Shown here: one piece after another, positions 13,855 to 22,085 of the stretch
Numbering within the stretch: the stretch's first letter is position 1
How the letters are laid out: each line of letters opens with the position of its first letter
Assembly: GCA_024228115.1 (NCBI GenBank)
Contig: JAAETT010000578.1
Span: forward strand, 1-33,267
From: a bacterium
Lineage (GTDB): Bacteria > Myxococcota_A > UBA9160 > UBA6930
Reading direction: 5' to 3'
DNA length: 33,267 nt
The notes under the pieces: model-generated
The model's database searches: none
What the model was told of the DNA's origin: nothing
What the model saw: the letters and a program-made list of their open reading frames with translations, nothing else
Position numbers and translations under genes: made by a program

Positions 13855-14523
13855 TTAGCGGGACTCGGGCGCTTCGGCACCAAAGTACTCGGCGAAGTAC
13901 TCGTAGCCGGACCACAAGGTGAGTGCCGTTGCGAGGGTCAATAGTGCCAGACCTATGAGATGATTTGGAAAGCCCAACGTCCCCGCGGGGAACAACAAGG
14001 CTCCGATGGCCACATTCTGGGCCACCATCTTGATCTTTCCGGCGGGCCCCGCGCTGATCACCTGGCCACCGGCCGAGGCGATGCCCCGGAGGCCGGTCAC
14101 CGCGAGCTCTCGGCCCACGATCACGACCACGAGGACCAGGCCCTCGATCGGGATCCGATCCATGGCCAGCAGCACGATCAACGCGGTCGAAGCCGTGATC
14201 TTGTCCGCCAACGGGTCGAGCAGCTTTCCGATCCGGGTGATCTGCTGGCCCCAGCGAGCGGCCCACCCATCGACGATATCACCGACGGCGGCCACGATGA
14301 ACAGCCAGGCGACGATCCGTGAGCTCGCCGGGTCGGGGAACCAGGGAAAGGCCAGGAGAACCGGCAACACCGCGAGGCGTACGACCGTGATCGTGTTGGG
14401 CACGTTCCAGAAGTGTTCGCGATCGGAAGACAGCTCGTGAGGCTCCGGGCTATGAGCCCGATCCGGTGACGGAAGCCGGGCCCTGGTGGAGCCCAGCTGG
14501 GCCTCACCGAGAGAAGTCGCCAT
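13855..14523 (-). CDS. pgsA: CDP-diacylglycerol--glycerol-3-phosphate 3-phosphatidyltransferase
   Basis: This integral membrane enzyme makes phosphatidylglycerol-phosphate from CDP-diacylglycerol and sn-glycerol 3-phosphate, the committed step to phosphatidylglycerol and cardiolipin. The CDP-alcohol phosphatidyltransferase signature D-G-x2-A-R-x8-G-x3-D-x3-D is seen as DGWAARWGQQITRIGKLLDP then LADK, and several hydrophobic segments follow. With the ATG at 14523 it has 222 residues, including a hydrophilic extension of about 40 residues before NVPNTITVVRLA; an ATG at 14577 would add 18. Its start overlaps the end of the lytic transglycosylase gene by 20 bases, so the two are co-transcribed. 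Its substrate is made by CdsA, encoded at 22086-23087. Confidence 0.93.
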   Translation of the reverse strand: MATSLGEAQLGSTRARLPSPDRAHSPEPHELSSDREHFWNVPNTITVVRLAVLPVLLAFPWFPDPASSRIVAWLFIVAAVGDIVDGWAARWGQQITRIGKLLDPLADKITASTALIVLLAMDRIPIEGLVLVVVIVGRELAVTGLRGIASAGGQVISAGPAGKIKMVAQNVAIGALLFPAGTLGFPNHLIGLALLTLATALTLWSGYEYFAEYFGAEAPESR

Positions 14524-15178
14524 GGTAACGACGATAATACGAAAGGACCCGCCGAACGTATTCCCGCGTCTCGGCATAGGGCGGAACGCCTCGGTGGCGG
14601 TCTACCGCCGTCGGGCCGGCATTGTAGGCCGCCAGGGTGTGGGTCCAGCTGCCGTAGCGGTCGTGAAGGCGGGCCAGATAGCGCACCCCGCCGTCGATGT
14701 TGTCTTCGGCCTGAAACGGCTGGAGCACGCCCAGCATCTTCGCCGTGTCTGGCATCAGCTGCATCAGGCCCATGGCCCCTTTGGGTGAGACGGCCTGGGG
14801 ATCGAAGGCCGATTCTGCGTGGATCACCGCCTTCACCAGCGCGGGGGGAATCCCCTGCTCCAGGGAATGGGTCCGGATCACGCGGTCGAAGGTTCGCACC
14901 GGTCGGCGGCTCGCCTTCTTGGTCCTGGGCGCTGCCTTGTAGCTATTGGGCAGCTCGAAGCTGCGATAGCGGGCATCCGTCGGATCGACATTCGTGAAGT
15001 GGACGACGCCGCGGGCGTCGACATACCGGTAGAGCCCCTGGGCCAGGGCGCCCGTCGTGCCGATGCAGAGGGCGATCAAGACGAGGGCGAACGGGGCCAT
15101 CGCACCGAGCCGGCACGCGACACGATTTTTCCCCGGGGCGTTGTTCCCCATCCGGTTCGAGAGATAGACTCGCTCCAC
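14504..15178 (-). CDS. Lytic transglycosylase with DUF4124 domain
   Basis: This 224-residue protein cleaves the MurNAc-GlcNAc bond of peptidoglycan to form 1,6-anhydroMurNAc. The GTG start at 15178 has AGGAG seven bases upstream. A basic N-terminus precedes a hydrophobic signal (about 27-46, APFALVLIALCIGTTGALAQ). DUF4124 follows (LYRYVDARGVVHFTNV). The SLT domain (about 105-205) contains VIHAESAFDPQAVSPKGAMG with the catalytic Glu of the ES motif, GLMQLMP, and LAAYNAGP. It acts in the periplasm. It is divergent from nadB with only 33 bases between the starts, so the two promoters must overlap each other or the coding regions. Confidence 0.92.
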   Translation of the reverse strand: MERVYLSNRMGNNAPGKNRVACRLGAMAPFALVLIALCIGTTGALAQGLYRYVDARGVVHFTNVDPTDARYRSFELPNSYKAAPRTKKASRRPVRTFDRVIRTHSLEQGIPPALVKAVIHAESAFDPQAVSPKGAMGLMQLMPDTAKMLGVLQPFQAEDNIDGGVRYLARLHDRYGSWTHTLAAYNAGPTAVDRHRGVPPYAETREYVRRVLSYYRRYHGDFSR

Positions 15179-15211
15179 CGTCTCTCCTATCGGAGCACCC
15201 GAGGCCCATTC

Positions 15212-16834
15212 TTGAGCCCCCCGGCGAGCGGATCCAGACCCAACGATGCTGACGTTCTCGTCCTAGGAAGCGGGATCGCAGGGTTGTTCTATGCCCTGCG
15301 GGTGGCCGCCCATGCTCGTGTGGTGCTCGTCACCAAAAAGCAGGCGGCCCAGGCAGCGACGAATTTTGCCCAGGGGGGCATCGCGGCGGTCGTTTCCGGC
15401 GACGACACGGTGGAGGACCACATCCGGGACACCCTGGAGGCGGGGGCCGGGCTCTGCCGCGAGGAAATCGTCCGCTTCGTCATCGAGCGAGGAGCGGATG
15501 CGATCGCCTCCCTTCTCGAACTCGGCGTGGAATTCGACCGGGATGCCAAGGGTGCCTTCGCCCTGGGGCGCGAGGGCGGGCACGGCCGGCGCCGGGTGCT
15601 CCACCATCGGGACGCGACGGGCCGAGAGATCGAGCGTGCCCTGTTGGCCCGCGCCCGCGCCCATCCGAACATCACCCTGCTCGAAGACTTCATGGCGGTG
15701 GATCTGCTGACCTCTCGCCGTGCCGGCCTGCCCGGGCCGAACCGGGCGCTCGGTGCCTATGTGCTCGATTCCCACCGGGGCACGGTCCACCGCTTTCGCG
15801 CCCGCGCCACCTTCCTGGCGACCGGCGGAGCGGGCAAGGTCTACCTGTATACGAGCAACCCGGACATCGCCTCCGGGGATGGAATCGCCATGGCGTATCG
15901 CGCCGGCGCAACCGTCGCGAACATGGAGTTCTTCCAGTTCCACCCCACCTGTCTGTTCCACTCCCAAGCAGGATCCTTCCTGATCAGCGAAGCGGTCCGC
16001 GGTGAGGGCGGCGTGTTGCGAAATGCCGCCGGCGAAGCGTTCATGGAGCCCTACCACGCGATGGCCGATCTCGCGCCGCGAGACGTCGTGGCCCGCGCCA
16101 TCGATACCGAACTGAAACGCACCGGCGAGGATTCGGTCTACCTCGACATCACCCACCGCGACGCCAGTTGGCTGCGCGAGCGCTTCCCCACCATTCATCA
16201 GCGTTGCCTGGAGCTCGGCATCGATCTCACCCGGGATCCCATTCCGGTCGTGCCGGCCGCCCACTACTGCTGCGGCGGTGTCGTGACGAACCCACGCGGA
16301 GAGACCGATGTGGTCAATCTCTTCGCGGCCGGCGAAGTGACGTGCACGGGCCTGCACGGCGCCAACCGGCTTGCCTCGAACTCACTCCTCGAAGGCGTGG
16401 TCTTCGCCGAGGCCGCCGCCAACGAAACCCTCGCCCGCCTGCCGGACCTGCCGGCCATCACCAGCCCGATCGCCGGCTGGTCCGAGGGTGCCGCCACCGA
16501 GAGCTCCGAGGCGGTCGTGATCACCCAGAACTGGGATGAGATCCGTCGCTTCATGTGGAACTACGTCGGCATCGTACGAACGGACAAGCGCCTGGCCCGG
16601 GCGCAGCGGCGGATCGTCCTGCTGCGAGACGAGATCACCGAGTACTACTGGAACTTCCGCATCACCCCACCGCTCCTGGAGCTGCGAAACCTCGCCACCG
16701 TCGCGAAACTCGTCATTTCCTGCGCCAGCCAGCGCAAGGAAAGCCGCGGCCTCCACTACACCCTCGACCATCCCAACCGCGGCGACGACGAACTGGCCGA
16801 AGACACGCTCATCCGTCATCCCGACGCGCAGTAG
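15212..16834 (+). CDS. nadB: L-aspartate oxidase
   Basis: This FAD enzyme oxidises L-aspartate to iminoaspartate, the first step of de novo NAD synthesis (before NadA and NadC, which are not in the window). The TTG at 15212 is preferred, with GAGG seven bases upstream, giving 540 residues, the usual NadB length. The FAD-binding motif is VLGSGIAGL near the N-terminus. FAQGGIAAV, HRDATGREIE, the substrate segment FHPTCL, and GEVTCTGLHGANRLASNSLL are all typical of NadB rather than succinate dehydrogenase flavoprotein. The C-terminal helical domain is complete. It is the only plus-strand backbone gene here and is followed six bases later by the 99-bp palindrome. Confidence 0.95.
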   Translation: MSPPASGSRPNDADVLVLGSGIAGLFYALRVAAHARVVLVTKKQAAQAATNFAQGGIAAVVSGDDTVEDHIRDTLEAGAGLCREEIVRFVIERGADAIASLLELGVEFDRDAKGAFALGREGGHGRRRVLHHRDATGREIERALLARARAHPNITLLEDFMAVDLLTSRRAGLPGPNRALGAYVLDSHRGTVHRFRARATFLATGGAGKVYLYTSNPDIASGDGIAMAYRAGATVANMEFFQFHPTCLFHSQAGSFLISEAVRGEGGVLRNAAGEAFMEPYHAMADLAPRDVVARAIDTELKRTGEDSVYLDITHRDASWLRERFPTIHQRCLELGIDLTRDPIPVVPAAHYCCGGVVTNPRGETDVVNLFAAGEVTCTGLHGANRLASNSLLEGVVFAEAAANETLARLPDLPAITSPIAGWSEGAATESSEAVVITQNWDEIRRFMWNYVGIVRTDKRLARAQRRIVLLRDEITEYYWNFRITPPLLELRNLATVAKLVISCASQRKESRGLHYTLDHPNRGDDELAEDTLIRHPDAQ

Positions 16835-16840
16835 TCTCGG

Positions 16841-16939
16841 AACGCAACAGCGGGGACGGGGGTTACAATTGACTTGTTTCGGACGGGCTCTGCCCGTCCG
16901 AAACAAGTCAATTGTAAACCCCGTCCCCGCTGTTGCGTT
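16841..16939. repeat. 99-bp near-perfect palindrome (REP/BIME-like)
   Basis: Two 48-base arms (16841-16888 and 16892-16939) are inverted copies with one mismatch, around the loop TCT. The arms contain GCGGGGACGGGG, ACAATTGACTTG and CGGACGGGC. The palindrome fills the whole gap between convergent nadB (ends 16834) and the PilZ gene (stop begins 16940). As RNA either strand would form one very long hairpin, so it could end transcription in both directions. The size, symmetry and GGGGACGGGG core resemble elements spread by REP-associated tyrosine transposases, one of which lies at the right edge of this window. Confidence 0.85.
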
Positions 16940-18334
16940 TCAGTTCTGCGGGATGAGTACGCCCAGGTCCACCAAGGCGTTGACGGCTGCCAGGATGTCG
17001 GCGTCGGGCTCGGGGATGACGTCGATCAATCGGCGCAGGGTGAAGCCAGCTTCGGCCAGGTCGAGTACCGCCTGCTCGATCTTCGATCCGCCTGAGTCGG
17101 AGCGGCTGGCATCCCAGTTCACGGCAAATGTCGTCGTCAATTCCACCGGGACACCATCGACCCGTGCCCGCTCATCCATCTGGCGGACGGCATCGAGGAT
17201 CGCCGCTTCCAGTGATTGGGGTGCGTCCTCTTCGTCCAGGCCATCGACGTTGGAGAAGAACTCGAAGCGCCCGTCTTCCCATGCCAGCAAGCGCGAGAGC
17301 GCCTTGGTCCCGCAAAGGGCCCCGAGGCGTGCATAGCGCAGGAGTCCGCCCTCGAAGGCGATGACGCCCTCCTCCGCCCCGTGGGTCGCGATCAGGGTGC
17401 CTTTCGGTGAAGTGCTGCCGAGCATCTGGACGAGGTTCGGCATGCCCAGCTCTTCGATCTGGCCGCTGATGCCGGCCTCCTGGCGTTCGGCCGCATTGGC
17501 GCGAACATCTTCGACGAAATCGGCGATGACATCGGCCTCGCTGTCGCGGGATTCGAATTGCACGCCTACCGCCGCGACCGTTCCATCCGCCTCGATGTGC
17601 CTCGACACGCGACCCGTCACCTCGATGTGGTCGCTGGAATCCGGGCTCTGAAGGCGCAGCTTGACCTGCTTGCCGAGAGGGATCTCACTTGCGTCCGCTG
17701 AAATCAGCACACCGCTTTCGCTGAGATCACGGGTGTGCCCATCCAGATGGAAATCAGTCGTCGCCAGGCGCGCGGGAACGGAGGCACGGGATCGCGGGCC
17801 CTTTCGCCTTTCGTCCTCCTCCGCGACGGCGAGGTCTTCGTCGCGTAGTTCGGTGCCCGTCTCCTTCAACACCTGCTCGAGTTCACCAGGATCGATCTCG
17901 AGTTCGTCGGTTTCGGCGGCCGAGTCGAATTCGGGATGGGTGTATTCGGCTTCGACCTCGAGTTCCGGCTCGGCCTGAAGATCCGTAGCCGCGTCGAATC
18001 CGACGAGATCTTCGGAAGTCTCGGGCGTCTCGAAGAGCGAGGACTCCTCCGGCTCGGCAGGCGATCCGTCCAGGTGCTCGTTCAGCCGGGCGCGCAGCTC
18101 CGACGCCTGCTCCAGGAATTGCACCGCGACCGCGCCGGGCAGCTGATGAACGACCTCGGCTTCCAGCACGAACGTCTGTCCGCTGAAAAGGAGCGAAAGC
18201 TCTACCTCGACCTGCTCGCGCAATTCGAGGGCGTGCTCCGTGTGGACGAACGCCCCCCCAGCGCTCATGTTGCGCTCGTACTCCTCGCGGAACTCTTCGA
18301 GTTCCTCGAAAACGAGACGGAGCCTCTGGGTCAT
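16940..18334 (-). CDS. Double-PilZ and DUF4388 (PATAN) signalling protein
   Basis: With the ATG at 18334 (GAGGTG ten bases upstream) this protein has 464 residues. Residues 1-90 are a divergent PilZ-like domain (NMSAGGAFVHTEHALE, then VELSLLFSGQTFVLEAEVV). An acidic linker spans about 90-175. A second PilZ domain (about 178-275) has the c-di-GMP motif parts RASVPAR and DLSESG. DUF4388 (about 290-390) begins ISGQIEELGMPNLVQMLG, and a C-terminal helical region follows. Such proteins are common in Myxococcota and relatives and link c-di-GMP to motility or surface behaviour. The first PilZ domain lacks a clear RxxxR motif and may not bind the ligand. It is the last gene of the minus-strand run. 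Confidence 0.85.
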   Translation of the reverse strand: MTQRLRLVFEELEEFREEYERNMSAGGAFVHTEHALELREQVEVELSLLFSGQTFVLEAEVVHQLPGAVAVQFLEQASELRARLNEHLDGSPAEPEESSLFETPETSEDLVGFDAATDLQAEPELEVEAEYTHPEFDSAAETDELEIDPGELEQVLKETGTELRDEDLAVAEEDERRKGPRSRASVPARLATTDFHLDGHTRDLSESGVLISADASEIPLGKQVKLRLQSPDSSDHIEVTGRVSRHIEADGTVAAVGVQFESRDSEADVIADFVEDVRANAAERQEAGISGQIEELGMPNLVQMLGSTSPKGTLIATHGAEEGVIAFEGGLLRYARLGALCGTKALSRLLAWEDGRFEFFSNVDGLDEEDAPQSLEAAILDAVRQMDERARVDGVPVELTTTFAVNWDASRSDSGGSKIEQAVLDLAEAGFTLRRLIDVIPEPDADILAAVNALVDLGVLIPQN

Positions 18335-18458
18335 CGGGGCGGCACACCTCGACGGCGCCCGATCGCGATTCACAGTCGGGCGGCGTCTCGGGCCGTATCG
18401 GCGGGACGAGTGCACCGCATGACCGACGCGACCCCTTTTCCCCGAGGGGACAAGCCGC

Positions 18459-19193
18459 TCAGGCCTGTTCGACCAATGCCCGAAAGAGTCGCGCCTGGAC
18501 GGAGTCGAGCTCGAGCTCCGGATGCCACTGCACCGCCTGCAGCCAGGCTGCGCCCTCGAGTTCCAGAGCCTCCACGGTTCCATCCGCCGCGTAGGCGGCG
18601 GGCCTGAGACCTTCACCCAGGTGCCGAACGGCCTGATGGTGCCAGGAGGCAACCCGGTCCAAGGCTTCGCACCCGAAGAGTGTCGAGAGCGCCGATCCAG
18701 CCTCCAGCCGGACAGGATGATCGGTGGCCTCGATCTGGCTCTTCCGATGGGCGACCTCCTCACCCATCTCGTCGGGGAGGTGTGAGTGGATGTCTCCCCC
18801 GAGAGCGACGTTCAGCACCTGCATCCCGCGGCAGATTGCGAGCGTCGGAAGCGAGCGGGCCAGTGCGGATCGAATCAGCGTCAGCTCGAAATGGTCCCGC
18901 TCTTCACACATCGAATACATGTGGCCATGGGTCTCCGTTCCAAGAGTCTCCGGATGGAGATCCCCGCCACCGGTCATCACGAGACCATCCAGACGATCGA
19001 GAAGCGATGCGGGTGCGGGAGCGCCCGGCACGAGGAGCACTGGCTCACCACCCGCCCGGCGGATCCCATCGACGTAGGCATCCGGCAAGGTGAACCGGGA
19101 GCGCCCTTCTCGCTCGCGGTGGTAGGAGGTAACCCCGATCCAGGGAGAACCCGAGGCGGGTCTCGTCCGCCCGCCGTTCGCAGCTCCGGCCAC
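18459..19193 (-). CDS. PuuD-type class I glutamine amidotransferase (gamma-glutamyl-GABA hydrolase family)
   Basis: This hydrolase of the peptidase C26 family has the catalytic Cys in LAICRGMQVLN and the catalytic His/Glu in VQWHPE, plus VMTGGGDLHP as the oxyanion segment. Family members release GABA or other amines from gamma-glutamyl conjugates. The GTG at 19193 lies just after the stop of the glutamine-synthetase-like gene; a TTG at 19232 would add 13 residues and overlap that gene. Length (244 residues) is normal. Direct coupling to a GS-like ligase argues for a shared gamma-glutamylation pathway such as polyamine or GABA use, though the substrate cannot be read from sequence. The 124 bases downstream hold no gene. 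Confidence 0.85.
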   Translation of the reverse strand: MAGAANGGRTRPASGSPWIGVTSYHREREGRSRFTLPDAYVDGIRRAGGEPVLLVPGAPAPASLLDRLDGLVMTGGGDLHPETLGTETHGHMYSMCEERDHFELTLIRSALARSLPTLAICRGMQVLNVALGGDIHSHLPDEMGEEVAHRKSQIEATDHPVRLEAGSALSTLFGCEALDRVASWHHQAVRHLGEGLRPAAYAADGTVEALELEGAAWLQAVQWHPELELDSVQARLFRALVEQA

Positions 19194-19198
19194 CGGCT

Positions 19199-20581
19199 TC
19201 AGATCCGTTCGAAGTACCGCGCCCGTTCCCAATCGGTGACGGTACTGCGGAAGCTGGCCGCCTCGGTGCGCGCAAAGTGGAGCAGGTGATCGACGACATC
19301 GTCACCGAAGCTCGCCCGGGCGAATGAACTGCCGTCGAGAAGCTCGATGGCCTCCTCCAGGCTCGCCGGAATATGCGGAAGATCCTCGGCGTCGTAGACA
19401 TTTCCCTCGAACACCGGCCCTGGATCGAGCCCCTTTTCGATCCCATCGAGGCCCGCCGCCAACAAGGCGGCATACACCAGGTAGGGATTCGCGTCGGCAC
19501 CGGGGATCCGGCATTCGACCCGCAGACTCGGGCCCTTCCCCACCAGACGGAACCCAGCCGTGCGGTTGTCCCAGCTCCACGCGATGCCCGTCGGCGCGAA
19601 GGTTCCGGGCTGGAAGCGCTTGTAGCTGTTCACCGTCGGTGCGAGGAAAAAGGCCAGTTCGCGCGTGTGAGCCAGCAGCCCGCCCAGGAAGGCACGAAAG
19701 ACCGGCGAGCAGGTTGCCGGGGTGCCGGCCAGCGGCTCATCCCCACGGAAGCTCGACTCCCCCTCCGGGCTCCACAAGCTGGTATGCACATGGAAACTGC
19801 TTCCGGCCAGGCCCGAATCCCACTTCGCCATGAAGGTGAGCGACTTGCCCGTACGATGGGCGATCTCCTTGGCTGCCTGCTTGTAGATGACGTGACGGTC
19901 CGCCATCTCCAAGGCCTCCGCATAACGAAGGTTGATCTCGTGCTGGCCCGGGCCCCACTCGCCCTTGCTGAACTCGACTGGAATGGCCGAGTCATGGACT
20001 TCGCGGCGAATGGAGCCGATCACGTCCTCGGCCATCGTACCCGAGAGCAGGTGGTAGTCCTCGATGTAGTCCTGGCTCTTGTCGATCTCCCGGTAGCCCT
20101 TGCTGCGGGCCGAGCGGTATCCCTCGTCGAAGAGGAAGAACTCGAGTTCGCTGGCCATCATCGAAACGAAACCCATCCCCGCGGCTCGCTCCAGCTGACG
20201 CTTCAAGATGCTCCTTGGCGCCACGCTGACGGGGCCACCTTCCGGAGCCTGTGCGTCACAAAGCACGAAGGCCGTCCGGTCGAGCCAGGCGGCCCGGCGA
20301 AGGCTCCCGAGGTCGGGGACGGCGTGGAGATCGCCGTAGCCTTTCTCCCAGCTGGTGTAGGCATAGCCGGGGGTCGGATCCATCTCCATGTCGCAAGCCA
20401 GGAGGTAGTCGCAGACGTGCATGCCGTCTCCAAGGACTTCTTCCAGGAAGAAATCCCCGAGGATCCGCTTGCCGACCAACCGACCGTAGAGATCCGGGAT
20501 CGCCGTCACGACCGTTTCGATGGCGCCGGATTCGATCTCGCTGCGCAGTTCATCGAGGCCGAGGCGCCCCCGTTCCTTCAT
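19199..20581 (-). CDS. Glutamine-synthetase-like gamma-glutamyl ligase (PuuA/GlnT-like)
   Basis: This 460-residue protein has the GS fold. The N-terminal beta-grasp domain has PDLYGRLVGKRI. The ATP/metal domain has ASELEFFLFDE, GPGQHEINL, GSSFHVHTSLW, and NSYKRFQPGTFAP with RVECRIPGADANPYLVYAA. The LYGRLVGKR opening, the length, and the pairing with a PuuD-type hydrolase point to gamma-glutamylpolyamine or other amine ligases rather than the housekeeping GlnA. The expected reaction is ATP-dependent joining of glutamate to an amine. The start ATG overlaps the purF stop (ATGA), so it is translated with purF. The true amine substrate is unknown. Confidence 0.85.
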   Translation of the reverse strand: MKERGRLGLDELRSEIESGAIETVVTAIPDLYGRLVGKRILGDFFLEEVLGDGMHVCDYLLACDMEMDPTPGYAYTSWEKGYGDLHAVPDLGSLRRAAWLDRTAFVLCDAQAPEGGPVSVAPRSILKRQLERAAGMGFVSMMASELEFFLFDEGYRSARSKGYREIDKSQDYIEDYHLLSGTMAEDVIGSIRREVHDSAIPVEFSKGEWGPGQHEINLRYAEALEMADRHVIYKQAAKEIAHRTGKSLTFMAKWDSGLAGSSFHVHTSLWSPEGESSFRGDEPLAGTPATCSPVFRAFLGGLLAHTRELAFFLAPTVNSYKRFQPGTFAPTGIAWSWDNRTAGFRLVGKGPSLRVECRIPGADANPYLVYAALLAAGLDGIEKGLDPGPVFEGNVYDAEDLPHIPASLEEAIELLDGSSFARASFGDDVVDHLLHFARTEAASFRSTVTDWERARYFERI

Positions 20582-22065
20582 TCGGGCGCCTCGTCGCGGC
20601 TGCTCTCCCCAACGGGCTTGAAGAGCGAGAGTTGGGGAGCATCGTCGCCACGCTGGATCGGCACCGGATACTCATCGGAGAAGCAGGCGTCGCAATGGTC
20701 GTGCTTCAAGTGCTCGGAGAGCTTTCGCAGGCCGTCGACCGAGACGTAGCCCAGGCTATCGGCTCCGATGGCCTCGCAGATTTCGTCGACGCTGCGCCCG
20801 GAGGCCATCAACTCGCCGCGGGTCGGCATATCGATGCCATAGAAGCAGGGGGCAATGGTAGGCGGTGCTGAAATGCGCACGTGCACTTCTCGGGCGCCGT
20901 TGTTGCGCAACAACGTGGACATCTTGTTGAGCGTCGTGCCACGCACGATCGAATCATCCACGAGAGCCACTCGTTTTCCCTTGAGCAGCTCCCGGATCGG
21001 ATTGTGCTTGATCTTGACGCCGAAGTTCCGGATCGATTGGGCCGGCTCGATGAAGGTCCGGCCCACGAAGTGGTTGCGGATGATGGCGGTCTCGTACGGG
21101 ATGCCCGCTTCCTCGGCAAATCCCAATGCGGCAACGCTACCGGAATCGAGGAGGGGCACGACCATATCGGCTTGAACCGGATGTTCCCGGGCCAGGGCCC
21201 TTCCGAGTTCCTTGCGATAGGCGTAGACATTGCTGCCCTGGAGGTTCGAATCCGGCCTGGCGAAATAGATGTACTCGAAGATGCAGAACGCTTCCCGGGT
21301 GGGCTTCGGAAAAGGACGCATCGTGCGCAGGCGTCCGCGTCGGATCACGACCACCTCGCCCGGATCCACGTGGCGCTCGATGGTGGCACCGATCAGATCC
21401 AGGGCGCAGGTTTCGCTGGCCACGACCCAGGCGCCATCCAGGCGGCCCAGCACCAGCGGTCGGAAGCCATGGGGGTCGCGCACCGCAACCAGCGCATCAT
21501 GGGTGAGCATCACCAGGCTGAAGGCGCCCTTCACCCGTGAAAGTGCATCGATCAGCCGCTCTTCCAGCGAAGACTCGCGGGAACGGGCCAGCAGATGAAC
21601 GATCACTTCACTATCCGCCGTCGTGCTGAAGATGGCGCCGCGGCCCTCGAGTTCGCGGCGCACGGCGCCTGCGTTCACCAGATTGCCGTTATGCGCGATG
21701 GCTACCGGGCCGCCGTCGGTGTTGGCGCAAAAGGGCTGGGCATTCCGCACCAGGCTCTCGCCCGCCGTCGAGTACCGTACGTGCCCGATTCCATGGCGCC
21801 CGGGCAACCTGTCCAACACCTTCTCACTGAAGACATCGGATACGAGCCCCATACCGCGGTGGACGAATTGCTCGCCGCCCTGGGCCGTGCAGATCCCGGC
21901 GCTCTCCTGGCCTCGATGCTGGAGCGCATACAGCCCCAGGTAAGTGATGTTGGCCGCCTCGGCGTGCCCGTGGATGCCGAACACACCGCACTCATCCCGA
22001 GGCCGTTCGGAGGCGTGAGCCCGGAGCAGGCCGGAAAGGGACGCGTCGGGGGGACGGCACGACAT
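20578..22065 (-). CDS. purF: Amidophosphoribosyltransferase
   Basis: This enzyme catalyses the first committed step of purine synthesis, forming 5-phosphoribosylamine from PRPP and glutamine. The 495-residue precursor has Cys26 as N-terminal nucleophile (RDE-CGVFGI), so a 25-residue propeptide must be removed. The glutaminase domain has LQHRGQESAGI. The transferase domain has the PRPP loop RVALVDDSIVRGTT. Four cysteines in the positions of the Bacillus-type [4Fe-4S] ligands can be seen (REAFCIF, IAPCFYG, and HCDACF near the C-terminus), so the oxygen-sensitive cluster form is expected. It sits between cdsA (20-base gap) and the GS-like gene (ATGA overlap). Confidence 0.97.
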   Translation of the reverse strand: MSCRPPDASLSGLLRAHASERPRDECGVFGIHGHAEAANITYLGLYALQHRGQESAGICTAQGGEQFVHRGMGLVSDVFSEKVLDRLPGRHGIGHVRYSTAGESLVRNAQPFCANTDGGPVAIAHNGNLVNAGAVRRELEGRGAIFSTTADSEVIVHLLARSRESSLEERLIDALSRVKGAFSLVMLTHDALVAVRDPHGFRPLVLGRLDGAWVVASETCALDLIGATIERHVDPGEVVVIRRGRLRTMRPFPKPTREAFCIFEYIYFARPDSNLQGSNVYAYRKELGRALAREHPVQADMVVPLLDSGSVAALGFAEEAGIPYETAIIRNHFVGRTFIEPAQSIRNFGVKIKHNPIRELLKGKRVALVDDSIVRGTTLNKMSTLLRNNGAREVHVRISAPPTIAPCFYGIDMPTRGELMASGRSVDEICEAIGADSLGYVSVDGLRKLSEHLKHDHCDACFSDEYPVPIQRGDDAPQLSLFKPVGESSRDEAPE

Positions 22066-22085
22066 GGGATCGAACGCCTCGCAGA

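Noticed and set aside
12601-13944. 447-codon plus-strand open frame opposite the nucleotide-sugar dehydrogenase
   Set aside because: It is the mirror frame of a clearly identified enzyme and is rich in His, Asp and Arg as expected for antisense.
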